From Bacteroidaceae bacterium (GTDB lineage: Bacteria; Bacteroidota; Bacteroidia; Bacteroidales; Bacteroidaceae), in NCBI GenBank assembly GCA_017617635.1, contig JAFZVW010000030.1:1-52572 (forward strand): a DNA stretch of 52,572 nucleotides, read 5' to 3'. The notes beneath the pieces were generated by a model. It worked only from the letters and a program-made list of their open reading frames with translations, was not told where the DNA came from and made no database searches. A program made the translations under genes and the position numbers. Below, in pieces: positions 32,707-42,135 of the stretch (position 1 is its first letter; the number at the start of each line of letters is the position of its first letter).

Positions 32707-33858
32707 ATGCATAGATTTGGCATTATACTTATATTCTTATTCTTTGGTATAGGTCTTCAGGCAGCCAAAAAGGTAACCGTGAAGACCCGTATCAAGGAAG
32801 CTTATGCTGCAGTCAGGACAGCCAGCGGTCAGGAAAAGATTGAGGGGATACTGCTTGACAGTATTTCAAAACCTGGTGTTTCCGATGCCTTGCGTGCAGA
32901 GGGATACTATGTGTGTGCGCTTTTGGAGCAGAGTATTAACGAGGACCTGAACCAGAAGGCTTATCTAAAACAGAAACTGGATACATTCAGAATGTTCAAG
33001 TCCGTATATATGATGTACAGATTTGTTCAGAAATGTGATTCTGTCGATTTTGCAAGACGGTATGTGAAGAAGGGTAGTAGATTGCTGGCGCCTCATCGTG
33101 TAAATCTCTTGGGTGGAGGCAAGTTCCTTCTGAAAAAGGACAAATGGGCTGATGCCTATAGTTATTTTGATATGTATCTGGCAACGATGAGGAATGAACC
33201 CGATTCTGTTCTCGGTCTTGTTTCGTGCTGGGCAGTTGTCTGTGCAATGAATGAGAATAAGCCATATGATGTCCTGAAACATGTTCAGTCGTCAATTGAC
33301 TATGGCAGTAGCGAGGACCGTGCCGTTCTTATGGAATATAAGTGCCGTTCCTACGCTGCCGTAGGTGACAGCGTAAACTGGGTGACATGTCTGAGAGAAG
33401 GTATGAGGGCTTATCCTAAGTATGATTACTTCTTCCTGAATCTTATTGACTGGGATATTCGCCATGACCGTCTGGAAGAAGCTACGGCAATGACTGATTC
33501 GCTAATGTTATTGGATTCCGAGATTCCGAATTTCTGGTTTGCCAAAAGTATGATAGCGTTGAGCAGGCATAAATATGACGAATGTATACATATGAGCGAC
33601 GAGTGTCTGAAACGTGACCATAACTATGCAGATGCATGGTATAACAAGGGCGTTTCGTTGTTGAATCAGTCTTTGGCAGAGAAGGATAGCCGCAAGGTCC
33701 TGTCTTTGTTGCAACTTGCTGAGGAACCAATGGAAATGGTCCGTAAACTGCAGCCTCAGGCGGTTGAACGCTGGGGCAGGCCGCTATACAGGATTTATCT
33801 GAAACTGAATCGTGGCGAGAAATTTGAGGAGATAGATCGTATTCTTTCTGCGAACTAA
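32707..33858 (+). CDS. Exported TPR-like helical protein
   Basis: A 383-residue protein with an N-terminal signal sequence (MHRFGIILIFLFFGIGLQA) and helical repeats, including a TPR-like HKYDECIHMSDECLKRDHNYADAWYNKG near residue 290. It shares an ending pattern (ERWGRPLYRIYLKL) with the preceding TPR protein (DRWARPLQTIYKNT), so the two genes look like diverged duplicates. It lies 15 bases before the sensor kinase frame. Role unknown; supplying a periplasmic input to the kinase is an inference. Confidence 0.75.
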   Translation: MHRFGIILIFLFFGIGLQAAKKVTVKTRIKEAYAAVRTASGQEKIEGILLDSISKPGVSDALRAEGYYVCALLEQSINEDLNQKAYLKQKLDTFRMFKSVYMMYRFVQKCDSVDFARRYVKKGSRLLAPHRVNLLGGGKFLLKKDKWADAYSYFDMYLATMRNEPDSVLGLVSCWAVVCAMNENKPYDVLKHVQSSIDYGSSEDRAVLMEYKCRSYAAVGDSVNWVTCLREGMRAYPKYDYFFLNLIDWDIRHDRLEEATAMTDSLMLLDSEIPNFWFAKSMIALSRHKYDECIHMSDECLKRDHNYADAWYNKGVSLLNQSLAEKDSRKVLSLLQLAEEPMEMVRKLQPQAVERWGRPLYRIYLKLNRGEKFEEIDRILSAN

Positions 33859-33873
33859 ACTTTACGGATAACA

Positions 33874-36800
33874 ATCAAACTGATACTGCACATATTAATT
33901 GTTGTATTCGGATTTGTTGCAGTCTTTTCTTCGTGCACCAGCCGTGATACATCTGAGCCTGATACATTAAACAGTCGGGCCTATGCCTCGCGTTATTCTG
34001 ACTGTGAGTTGTCCAAGCAATACGCAAGGAGGGCTTTTGATTTAAGTTCGGGATATGTGGACGGTCAGGCCCAGGCACTGAATCATCTTGCTTTCGTCGC
34101 GTATCATGAGATGCGTTTTTCCGATGCTCTTAATCTTCTGGACAGTGTCTATATTCTGACTAATAATCAGGTCGAACTGCTTTGCGCTGACGTTATGCGT
34201 ATGAAGATATCGCAGCGTACTGGCGACCAGAGGATATTCTACCGTGCCTGGCATAATGCAGGAAACCGTACAAAGCGTATTTCGCAGGAAACGGAGCATC
34301 TGTCACCTGCTTCGCTCAGCAGAATGGCATATGCTACAAATGAGATGCATATCATTGCTAGTACTTATTATTATTATAACAGTCAGGATTCTTTGTCACG
34401 TGCCGAGATTTATTACGTTGATCCCCAGGTTACGTCAGTGCGTGATACGAGTGAATGGATTTCATATCTGTATATGCTGGGTACCGGCGGTTTTATTTCC
34501 GGCGACAGCGTGACTGTGGCAGTTGAGGAGTTTGACAATCTGATGCATGCGTATACAGTTGCCAGGAAGACGAATAACCTTTATTTCCAAGCCAATTGCC
34601 TGCAGGCGCTTGCCCTTGCACTTGAGAAGCCTGAGCAGCAGATGCTGATTCGTGAACACCGTTCGGGGGCGTTGAATTTTATCAGTTCGATAGTTGAGGG
34701 GTATTATGAGTATGAGATGCCGCATGGCAAGTCGGCTTTTGATGACAGTTCCCCATTGGCTTTAATGAGGATGTCAAGGGATATCTTCCGCTTTTATGGA
34801 GATATTTTTCAGGAGGTTAACGTACTGAGAACGGAGAGTGAACTGCTCTTCAACAAGGGCTATTACGACGAATGTGTTGCCTTGCTTGATACGGCATTGA
34901 CATTGATTGAAATTCAGCATGAGCGCGATTCGCTTCGCGTGCCTTACTGGGAAGCAAGGATATACGAGCAGCTTTCAATGAACTACAGTGCACTGGATGA
35001 TACATGTCAGGCATTGGCTTACAGAAAAATGTATCTTGAGCGTCTGGATAATATGCGTCAGGATTTGGAGGAAGGAGCGCGTGCTGATGAACTTGCTCAA
35101 TATAACAAGATTCTGTTTTTGCGTCTGAGTCTTGTCGGGATTGTTGCTATCCTCGTGATTCTTTCTTTTTGGATGCTGGTCAGGTACGTGAACCGCAAAG
35201 GACGTATTCAGTTTGATGAATTGATTGACAGACTTGAGGTCTTGAAGGAAAGAACGAAGGAGACTGAAGGACGGCTGGAATATGAGAAGTTGTCGTATAT
35301 CGAACGTCGTGCCAAGGTTTCGCTTGCAGAGAGTGTTGTTCCGTATATCAACAGAATGCTGCACAGCAATGATTCGGATTACGTTATAGAACTGGCTGAT
35401 AAGATAACGGAGTTGAATGATTTGTTGACACGCTGGATTCAGGTAAGGCAGGGTCGTCTGTCGATGAACATATCCACATTTGCATTGCAGCCTATTCTGG
35501 ATACACTTGCCAAGAATAAACCTACGTATCAGAAGAAAGGTGTTGAATTTCATGTTCCTTCAACAGATGTACAGATGAAGGGCGACAATGTATTGACATT
35601 GTTTATGCTTAACACTTTATGTGACAATGCCCTGAAGTATACTCCTGAAGGCGGGCGTATTGCCATTGAGGTCGGAACAACGGATTCGTATGTTGAGGTG
35701 TCGGTTGTTGACAGCGGCTGCGGCTTGAGTGAGAACGACGTCGACATCATTAATAATAGTAAGGTATGGGATGCCAAGAGTATAGGCACTAAGGAACACA
35801 AGGGATTCGGGTTCGGATTGATGAACTGTAAGGGCATCATTGGTCACATGAAGAAGATGTCATCCAGATTCCAGTGTTGTGATTTCGGCGTCGATAGCAA
35901 GATAGGAAAAGGTAGCAGGTTCTGGTTCCGTCTGCCACGTGTCCTTATGCTGCTATTATGCGCTTCAATCCATCTGTCGTCATTTGCCGATGGCCTTTCA
36001 GCATCGGATAAGAGAACTCTCCAAGAAAGGCGTGAACAATTGAATGAGTTGAGTGTTTCTGCATTGAACCGGCATCAATGGGATTTGTATCGTACATATA
36101 ATGATGAATATATAAGGGTTCATCGCCAGCTTACAGCAGATCCAGACCTTCCTGTGTATGCAGCCAGGCTTCATTCTCTGGAAAGCGAGGCACGTTGGGC
36201 TTTGATTTTTACTTTTCTGCTGGTAACTGCCTCGGTCTTTGCCTTTATAATCACTGTAAGGCTCTCCAGACGTAAGCGTGACATGCTGGTAAGCCACGAG
36301 GAGGATATTACAATACAAAGCGAGCAACTGAGCAGAATACAGTTTGAACTTGACCGCTTGCATGTATATAATCAGGTTTTGGACAATTGTCTGTCTACCA
36401 TCAAACATGAGACAATGTACTATCCTGCCCGTATCCGTCAGATGGCTTCTGCAGATGATTCGGATGCGGGGGAACTTAAACAGCTGGAGAATTATTACAA
36501 TGATGTCTATACGTTGCTGCTTATTCAGGCGCAGCATCAGACATCATTGAGGATGTCGCTGGACAGGAATGTCTATGCTGAGCTTGTTTCCCGTGTAAAG
36601 GCGGCTGTAAAGAATGTGGCTGAATCGGCATGCATTGATTTCAGTAATGTCGATATAGACATATCAGAGATTGATCATGACAGGATAATGGAATTGCGTA
36701 TGAAAGTCAGAGGCGTTGATATTCCCGAAAATATGTTTACACCTGATGGAGGCAATACTGATGCCTTGGTTGCCCGTGAAATTGTCAGGATGCACGATGC

Positions 36801-36888
36801 TGCATGTGGACATCCAGGGTTGAGACTATATGTTGAAAATAATGAAATAATAATAACATTATGGAAAAATTCAAAGTTATTATCGTAG
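33874..36888 (+). CDS. Lipoprotein-type sensor histidine kinase, DUF5112/DUF5113-like architecture
   Basis: About 1004 residues. The frame is open from the stop codon at 33856 and encodes a perfect lipoprotein signal (KLILHILIVVFGFVAVFSSC, Cys21) if translation starts at ATC 33874; the first ATG/GTG/TTG (TTG 34009) would delete it. Order: helical-repeat sensor, TM1 (about 413-435), coiled coil, GHKL ATPase with N-box NTLCDNALKYTPEGG (about 580), DSGCGL and GFGFGL (about 646), TM2 (about 690), short loop, TM3 (about 775), then a helix with STIKHETMYYPARI, where His845 is the likely phosphoacceptor. No His is seen in the usual place before the ATPase. It overlaps the response regulator by 28 bases. 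Confidence 0.8.
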   Translation: MKLILHILIVVFGFVAVFSSCTSRDTSEPDTLNSRAYASRYSDCELSKQYARRAFDLSSGYVDGQAQALNHLAFVAYHEMRFSDALNLLDSVYILTNNQVELLCADVMRMKISQRTGDQRIFYRAWHNAGNRTKRISQETEHLSPASLSRMAYATNEMHIIASTYYYYNSQDSLSRAEIYYVDPQVTSVRDTSEWISYLYMLGTGGFISGDSVTVAVEEFDNLMHAYTVARKTNNLYFQANCLQALALALEKPEQQMLIREHRSGALNFISSIVEGYYEYEMPHGKSAFDDSSPLALMRMSRDIFRFYGDIFQEVNVLRTESELLFNKGYYDECVALLDTALTLIEIQHERDSLRVPYWEARIYEQLSMNYSALDDTCQALAYRKMYLERLDNMRQDLEEGARADELAQYNKILFLRLSLVGIVAILVILSFWMLVRYVNRKGRIQFDELIDRLEVLKERTKETEGRLEYEKLSYIERRAKVSLAESVVPYINRMLHSNDSDYVIELADKITELNDLLTRWIQVRQGRLSMNISTFALQPILDTLAKNKPTYQKKGVEFHVPSTDVQMKGDNVLTLFMLNTLCDNALKYTPEGGRIAIEVGTTDSYVEVSVVDSGCGLSENDVDIINNSKVWDAKSIGTKEHKGFGFGLMNCKGIIGHMKKMSSRFQCCDFGVDSKIGKGSRFWFRLPRVLMLLLCASIHLSSFADGLSASDKRTLQERREQLNELSVSALNRHQWDLYRTYNDEYIRVHRQLTADPDLPVYAARLHSLESEARWALIFTFLLVTASVFAFIITVRLSRRKRDMLVSHEEDITIQSEQLSRIQFELDRLHVYNQVLDNCLSTIKHETMYYPARIRQMASADDSDAGELKQLENYYNDVYTLLLIQAQHQTSLRMSLDRNVYAELVSRVKAAVKNVAESACIDFSNVDIDISEIDHDRIMELRMKVRGVDIPENMFTPDGGNTDALVAREIVRMHDAACGHPGLRLYVENNEIIITLWKNSKLLS

Positions 36889-37583
36889 AGGATGTACAGC
36901 TTGAGCTAAAGGGAACGGAACAGATTTTCCGTTCGGATATTCCCGAGGCTGAAATCATAGGTACGGCTCAGAATGAATCGGAACTTTGGAAGCTTATGCG
37001 TCAGGATAAGCCTGATTTGGTTCTTCTGGACCTGGGGCTTGGAGGCAGTACTACTGTAGGTGTGGATATTTGCCGTCAGCTCCGTGACAGATATACTGAT
37101 CTTAAGATATTGATTTTTACTGGCGAAATCCTGAACGAGCGTTTGTGGATTGAGGCACTTTCTGCAGGTGCCGATGGTATTATACTGAAGACTGGTAACC
37201 TTTTGCAGCGTGATGATGTTCAGCTGGTTATGAACGGTCGTCGTCTGGTCTTCAATGAACCTATTCTTGAGAAGATTATGGTACGTTTCCGTAAATCTGT
37301 GTTGAATGAGGTTCAGCAGGATGATGCTCTGATAGATTATGAAATTGATGAGTATGACGAGCGTTACCTGCGTCATTTGGCTCTTGGCTATACCAAGGAT
37401 ATGATTGCAAATCTGAAGGGTATGCCATTCGGTGCCAAATCATTGGAAAAGCGCCAGACAGACCTTATAAACCGTCTGTTCCCAGGCAATGAAAGAACTG
37501 GCGTAAATGCAACCCGACTTGTTACGCGTGCATTGCAGTTGCATATACTGGATCTGGACAATCTGAAGGCTGACCCGGAATAG
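36861..37583 (+). CDS. Response regulator, REC plus LuxR-like helix-turn-helix
   Basis: A 240-residue regulator. The receiver shows the acidic pair E10/D11, phosphoacceptor Asp57 in LVLLDLGL, the Thr in IFTGE and the Lys in ILKTG. The C-terminal part (about 165-235) contains a helix-turn-helix-like region (YLRHLALGYTKDMIANLKG, SLEKRQTDLINRLF). It overlaps the kinase gene by 28 bases and is followed one base later by a membrane protein, so it is the cognate partner. DNA targets cannot be read from sequence. Confidence 0.88.
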   Translation: MEKFKVIIVEDVQLELKGTEQIFRSDIPEAEIIGTAQNESELWKLMRQDKPDLVLLDLGLGGSTTVGVDICRQLRDRYTDLKILIFTGEILNERLWIEALSAGADGIILKTGNLLQRDDVQLVMNGRRLVFNEPILEKIMVRFRKSVLNEVQQDDALIDYEIDEYDERYLRHLALGYTKDMIANLKGMPFGAKSLEKRQTDLINRLFPGNERTGVNATRLVTRALQLHILDLDNLKADPE

Positions 37584-37584
37584 A

Positions 37585-38028
37585 ATGGACGAGATCTTGC
37601 GTAACATCTGGCTCAGGGGTGCTGAGAATACGGCAAGTGTGTGGCTTGTGTATTGTATTATGCTGCTTAGTACAATCGGCAGTTTTATATTCAGCGGTTT
37701 GTATAAACTGAAAAACCGCGATGCTTTGTTGGCTGCCATATTGGTGGCATTTGCCGGTATGGTAGGTGTGATATTGACGGCTGTTGTTCCGACAAGTCCT
37801 CTGCTGGGAGTTACGGGTACGCTTTTTCCTTCTCCATGGTCTCACGGCCTTTTCCCGGTGTTATGCATGCTGTCTATAACCGTATCGCTCACTTATGGAC
37901 TGGTTGCAGGTACAATTCATTCCTTGTATGATGTGCTACGTATGGTCAGTTATGGCGTATCCCGATGGTCTTGGGTCGTTATTCTTGTGATGACTGTTAC
38001 ATTCATTTTATCTGTAATTCCGTCATGA
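37585..38028 (+). CDS. Four-helix membrane protein of unknown function
   Basis: A 147-residue hydrophobic protein with probable membrane helices at about 18-38, 47-67, 90-110 and 125-145. I recognise no family. It starts one base after the response regulator and overlaps the helicase by ATGA, so it belongs to the two-component operon and could be an accessory or output membrane component (inference). Confidence 0.7.
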   Translation: MDEILRNIWLRGAENTASVWLVYCIMLLSTIGSFIFSGLYKLKNRDALLAAILVAFAGMVGVILTAVVPTSPLLGVTGTLFPSPWSHGLFPVLCMLSITVSLTYGLVAGTIHSLYDVLRMVSYGVSRWSWVVILVMTVTFILSVIPS

Positions 38029-40289
38029 ATCTTAGTGAACTGAATCCAAGCCAGCGTGAAGCTGTAGAATATAACGACGGACCTTCTTTGGTGATTGCCG
38101 GAGCCGGTTCGGGCAAGACGCGTGTACTGACATACAAAATTGCATATTTGTTGGAGTCAGGCTATAAGCCATGGAATATACTGGCTCTTACTTTTACTAA
38201 CAAGGCTGCAAAGGAAATGCGTTCGCGTATTGCCGTACAGGTTGGCGAGGAAATTGCCGCAGGTCTTTGGATGGGTACATTCCACAGTATTTTTTCCCGC
38301 ATCCTGCGGCGTGAATTCAACCGTATCGGCTTCGCTTCTGATTTTACGATATATGACTCCCAGGACAGCGTCTCCTTGCTAAAAAGTATAATCAAGGAAA
38401 TGCAGTTGGATGACAAGACATATAAACCTAGGAGTATTGCTGCAAGGATATCGAATGCCAAGAACCGTCTTATTATGCCGGAGGCATATCGGAATGACAG
38501 AGGTATATACGAATCCGATTCTTATTCCAGGGTACCGCGTACAGGAGAGATATACCAACGGTATTGGAACAGATGCAAGATGTCGAATGTGATGGATTTT
38601 GATGACTTGCTACTCTATACATGGCTGTTGTTCAGGCAGAATCCAGATTTAGTTCGTGATTACGAGGAAAGGTTTAAATTCGTGCTGGTTGACGAGTATC
38701 AGGACACTAACTATGCACAGCATCAGATAATCTGGCTTTTGACTCAGCATAATATGCGTGTTGCCGTAGTAGGTGATGACGCACAAAGTATTTACAGTTT
38801 CCGTGGCGCCAATATTGATAACATACTGCGTTTCCAGGAACTCTACAAGGGTGCAAGACTTTTTAAGCTTGAGGAAAACTACCGTAGTACGCAGACTATC
38901 GTACAAGCTGCCAATTCCCTGATCCATCATAATAACGGACAGATTCATAAGGATGTGTATTCGCGTAAGGATATGGGTGAAAGGATTTCGCTATTGGAGA
39001 CTTATTCGGATATTGACGAGGCGACTGCCGTAATACGCTGTGTACGTGAATTTCATAGGAATGAGCAGATTCCCTATTCGCAAATGGCCATCCTTTACCG
39101 TACTAATGCACAGAGCCGCCCGTTCGAGGAGGCTATTCGCAAGAACTCAATACCTTATATTATTTTCGGGGGATTGAGCTTTTATCAGCGAAAGGAAATC
39201 AAGGATGTTATCGCATACTTCAGACTTGTTGTAAACCCACATGACGAGGAGGCGTTAAGACGTATTATTAACTATCCTGCCCGTGGTATCGGTCAGACAA
39301 CACTTGACAAGGTTTTTGCTGCTGCAAACCGGCAAAGCGTTTCTCCATGGGAGATACTGAAAACCCCTGAGGCAATAGACGTGAACGGTGCAACGCGTAC
39401 TAAGATTGAACGCTTCACGTCGCTGATAGAATCATTTGTCAAACATGTTCGCGAGTCAGATGCCCATACGCTTGCAGTTGAAATTGTAAGCAGAAGCGGT
39501 ATACAGTATGAAATAAACAGTGGTACTGACGTAGAAGATATCTCCAGGAAGGAGAATCTGCAGGAATTGCTGGATGGCATCGCCGGTTTTGTGGATGAGC
39601 ACCAGCAAGGCGGGCAAGGTGTTCTTTTGCAGGATTATCTTCAAGAGGTTTCACTGTTGAGTGATATTGACCAAGGAGGCAATTCGGGTGAGGATCGTCT
39701 TACGCTTATGACGGTACATTCTGCCAAGGGCTTGGAATTCCGTGTAGTCTTTGTGGTCGGAATGGAGGAGACTTTATTTCCCAACCAGTTATGTATGGAT
39801 ACCGTACGCGGTCTTGAGGAGGAACGCAGGTTATTCTACGTTGCCATTACTCGTGCGCAAGAGTATCTTCTGCTGTCAAATGCAAAGAGCCGTTTCCGTT
39901 TTGGTAAGACAGAGATATGCAAACCGTCACGTTTCCTGAGTGAGATAGATCCGCGTTTCCTGCAGCGTACAAACGGAAAGGGCAGGGTACAGGCAGTAAC
40001 TCCTGTTCCATCAGGTATTGATGCCCGCAGATTCAGGAAGATTTCTTCAATAAAGCCTAATGTGACGGCAAAGCGGGAAGTCGCCGTGTTACCGTCAGCA
40101 CCAACTGTGTCGCAGGACTCTAATACTTCCGACGTTGTTGTTGGCAGCCGTATTCTGCATGACCGTTTCGGCTTGGGTTCTGTTACGGCTGTATCGGGAA
40201 TTGGCATGGATAAAAAAGCAACAGTCATTTTCGACAATGTCGGTCAAAAACAACTGTTGCTGCGTTTTGCCAAGTTCAAGGTTGTATAG
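38025..40289 (+). CDS. UvrD/PcrA-type 3'-5' DNA helicase
   Basis: A 754-residue superfamily 1A helicase. Motif I is AGAGSGKT (near residue 26), motif II DEYQDTN, motif III GDDAQSIYSFRGA, motif IV/V TVHSAKGLEF, motif VI VAITRA. The last 50 residues (VGSRILHDRFGLGSVTAVSG, ending LLLRFAKFKVV) form the Tudor-like module through which PcrA/UvrD binds RNA polymerase. I choose the ATG at 38025, which overlaps the preceding stop codon as ATGA; an upstream in-frame start at 37965 would overlap that gene by 64 bases. Confidence 0.93.
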   Translation: MNLSELNPSQREAVEYNDGPSLVIAGAGSGKTRVLTYKIAYLLESGYKPWNILALTFTNKAAKEMRSRIAVQVGEEIAAGLWMGTFHSIFSRILRREFNRIGFASDFTIYDSQDSVSLLKSIIKEMQLDDKTYKPRSIAARISNAKNRLIMPEAYRNDRGIYESDSYSRVPRTGEIYQRYWNRCKMSNVMDFDDLLLYTWLLFRQNPDLVRDYEERFKFVLVDEYQDTNYAQHQIIWLLTQHNMRVAVVGDDAQSIYSFRGANIDNILRFQELYKGARLFKLEENYRSTQTIVQAANSLIHHNNGQIHKDVYSRKDMGERISLLETYSDIDEATAVIRCVREFHRNEQIPYSQMAILYRTNAQSRPFEEAIRKNSIPYIIFGGLSFYQRKEIKDVIAYFRLVVNPHDEEALRRIINYPARGIGQTTLDKVFAAANRQSVSPWEILKTPEAIDVNGATRTKIERFTSLIESFVKHVRESDAHTLAVEIVSRSGIQYEINSGTDVEDISRKENLQELLDGIAGFVDEHQQGGQGVLLQDYLQEVSLLSDIDQGGNSGEDRLTLMTVHSAKGLEFRVVFVVGMEETLFPNQLCMDTVRGLEEERRLFYVAITRAQEYLLLSNAKSRFRFGKTEICKPSRFLSEIDPRFLQRTNGKGRVQAVTPVPSGIDARRFRKISSIKPNVTAKREVAVLPSAPTVSQDSNTSDVVVGSRILHDRFGLGSVTAVSGIGMDKKATVIFDNVGQKQLLLRFAKFKVV

Positions 40290-40299
40290 CCATACAACC
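40280..40299. terminator. Perfect hairpin between convergent helicase and mscL genes
   Basis: GGTTGTAT-AGCC-ATACAACC is a perfect 8-bp stem overlapping the helicase stop codon. It has no T tract, so any terminator role would need a partner factor or would act bidirectionally. Confidence 0.4.
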
Positions 40300-40321
40300 C
40301 ATCTTGTTGTCAGGTTCCTGC

Positions 40322-40765
40322 TTATGCTTTCTTCTTCAGCAGATCACGGATTTCGGTAAGCAGAACTTCTTCGTTGCTAGGCTTTGGTTCCGGCTCCGGA
40401 GCAGGTGCTTCCTCCTTCTTCCTGTTTAATTTGGCGATGCCCTTAATCATCAGGAAGATACAGAACGCGATAATCAGGAAGTCAAGTATGTTCTGAAGGA
40501 ACTGTCCGTATGCAAATACAGATGCACCAGCTTCCTGAGCCTCGGCCAACGTATTGTATGCCTTGTCGTCCGAGAGGTTTACGAACAGATTGGTAAAGTC
40601 AATACCTCCGGTGGCAAGACTGATAACCGGCATCAGAATGTCTCCAACCAGCGAAGTTACGATTTTGCCAAACGCACCACCGATGATAACACCGACAGCC
40701 ATGTCCATGACATTACCCTTCATTGCGAAGTCTTTGAAATCTTGCAAAAATGAACATTTTGCCAT
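40322..40765 (-). CDS. mscL: Large-conductance mechanosensitive channel
   Basis: A 147-residue inner-membrane channel releasing solutes on hypo-osmotic shock. It shows the MscL N-terminus ([35 protein letters not shown] in context, with the pore helix starting near residue 15), a second helix ([18 protein letters not shown], about 90-107) and a C-terminal helical bundle after a Pro/Glu-rich linker ([10 protein letters not shown]). Convergent with the helicase gene. Confidence 0.95.
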   Translation of the reverse strand: MAKCSFLQDFKDFAMKGNVMDMAVGVIIGGAFGKIVTSLVGDILMPVISLATGGIDFTNLFVNLSDDKAYNTLAEAQEAGASVFAYGQFLQNILDFLIIAFCIFLMIKGIAKLNRKKEEAPAPEPEPKPSNEEVLLTEIRDLLKKKA

Positions 40766-40849
40766 AGTAATTGATTTTTAGGGTTAATAATTCGTTTGTA
40801 TTGGTTAAAATATTTATCTTTCACAATTGCGAAATTAAAAAGAATTTTA

Positions 40850-40857
40850 TAAATTTG
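40850..40857 (+). promoter_or_regulatory. -7 box upstream of the tiny lipoprotein ORF and gapA
   Basis: TAAATTTG matches TAnnTTTG. Transcription should start around 40863-40866, only a few bases before the ATG at 40869. Confidence 0.5.
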
Positions 40858-40868
40858 CGCAGAAAACA

Positions 40869-40970
40869 ATGAGAAAAGTATCCATACATAAAAAAAATGC
40901 AATAATTATGTTGATAATGACACTTATTGCAGTAGCATGCAAGAGCAGTCATTATTGTAATTGTGGATAA
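40869..40970 (+). CDS. Predicted 33-residue lipoprotein or leader peptide upstream of gapA
   Basis: The ORF encodes a basic start (MRKVSIHKKN), a hydrophobic core (AIIMLIMTLIAVA) and a lipobox AVAC at Cys24, leaving a mature tail of only ten residues (CKSSHYCNCG) with three cysteines. It starts 11 bases after a -7 box and ends 51 bases before gapA, so it is at the very 5' end of the gapA transcript. It may be a genuine small lipoprotein or a regulatory leader peptide; conservation would decide. Confidence 0.5.
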   Translation: MRKVSIHKKNAIIMLIMTLIAVACKSSHYCNCG

Positions 40971-41021
40971 AGTATAAGAGTTAACAAATCATATTTTATA
41001 ACAATTTAAATTTTTAAACCA

Positions 41022-42053
41022 ATGGCAACAAAAGTAGCTATTAACGGCTTCGGTCGTATCGGTCGCCTCGCTTTCCGTCAGATGTTCGAGGCTGAAGGTT
41101 ATGAAGTAGTAGCAATCAATGACCTGACATCTCCAAAGATGTTGGCTCATCTGCTGAAGTATGATACAGCACAGGGTGGTTTCGCAGGCAAGTTTGGCGA
41201 AGGTAAGCACACTGTCGAGGCTGGTGAGTCTTCTATCATCGTTGACGGCAAGGAGATTACAATCTATGCTAAGCCTAACGCTGCAGAACTCCCATGGGGT
41301 GAGCTGGACGTAGATGTTGTTCTGGAGTGCACAGGTTTCTACACATCCAAGGAGAAGGCTTCTGCTCACCTGACAGCCGGTGCCAAGAAGGTTGTTATCT
41401 CTGCTCCTGCAGGTAACGATCTGCCCACTATCGTATACAATGTTAATCACAAGACTCTGACAGCTAACGATAAGATTATCTCTGCTGCTTCTTGTACAAC
41501 TAACTGTCTGGCTCCAATGGCTGCTGCCCTGCATGCCTATGCTCCAATCCAGAGCGGTATCATGAGCACAATCCATGCCTATACAGGTGACCAGATGATT
41601 CTGGACGGCCCACAGCGCAAGGGTGACCTGCGTCGTTCACGTGCCGGTGCTCAGAACATCGTTCCTAACTCAACAGGTGCTGCCAAGGCAATCGGTCTGG
41701 TTATTCCTGAGCTGAACGGCAAGCTGATCGGTTCTGCACAGCGTGTTCCGACCCCAACAGGTTCTACAACTATCCTCGTAGCTGTTGTCAAGGGTAAGGA
41801 TATTACCAAGGAAGGCATCAATGCTGCCATGAAGGCTGCTCAGACAGAGTCTTACGGTTACACCGAGGACGAGATTGTTTCTAGCGACGTTATCGGTATG
41901 AAGTATGGTTCTCTGTTCGATGCAACTCAGACAATGGTTGCCAAGATTGACGAGGATACATATCAGGTTCAGGTTGTTTCTTGGTACGACAACGAGAACA
42001 GCTATACTTCTCAGATGGTACGTACAATCAAGTACTTCAACGAGAACTGCTAA
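41022..42053 (+). CDS. gapA: Glyceraldehyde-3-phosphate dehydrogenase
   Basis: A 343-residue NAD-dependent glycolytic enzyme. It shows the Rossmann motif NGFGRIGR (residues 8-15), catalytic Cys158 in [12 protein letters not shown] and His185 in [10 protein letters not shown], plus the C-terminal [15 protein letters not shown]. Codon use is markedly uniform, as expected of a highly expressed gene. It has a strong terminator downstream. Confidence 0.98.
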   Translation: MATKVAINGFGRIGRLAFRQMFEAEGYEVVAINDLTSPKMLAHLLKYDTAQGGFAGKFGEGKHTVEAGESSIIVDGKEITIYAKPNAAELPWGELDVDVVLECTGFYTSKEKASAHLTAGAKKVVISAPAGNDLPTIVYNVNHKTLTANDKIISAASCTTNCLAPMAAALHAYAPIQSGIMSTIHAYTGDQMILDGPQRKGDLRRSRAGAQNIVPNSTGAAKAIGLVIPELNGKLIGSAQRVPTPTGSTTILVAVVKGKDITKEGINAAMKAAQTESYGYTEDEIVSSDVIGMKYGSLFDATQTMVAKIDEDTYQVQVVSWYDNENSYTSQMVRTIKYFNENC

Positions 42054-42085
42054 TAACCGGTATATTTAATCGTTATTACTTAATT

Positions 42086-42114
42086 AAGCCTGGAGGTTTA
42101 CCTCCGGGCTTTTT
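42086..42114 (+). terminator. Intrinsic terminator of gapA
   Basis: AAGCC-T-GGAGGT-TT-ACCTCC-G-GGCTTTTT: a GC-rich stem with a T5 run, 33 bases after the stop codon. Confidence 0.88.
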
Positions 42115-42135
42115 CAAATAAAAATACGTTATCCT

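Noticed and set aside
37965-38024. Upstream start for the helicase gene
   Set aside because: It would overlap the preceding gene by 64 bases; the ATG at 38025 gives the usual helicase N-terminus and an ATGA junction.
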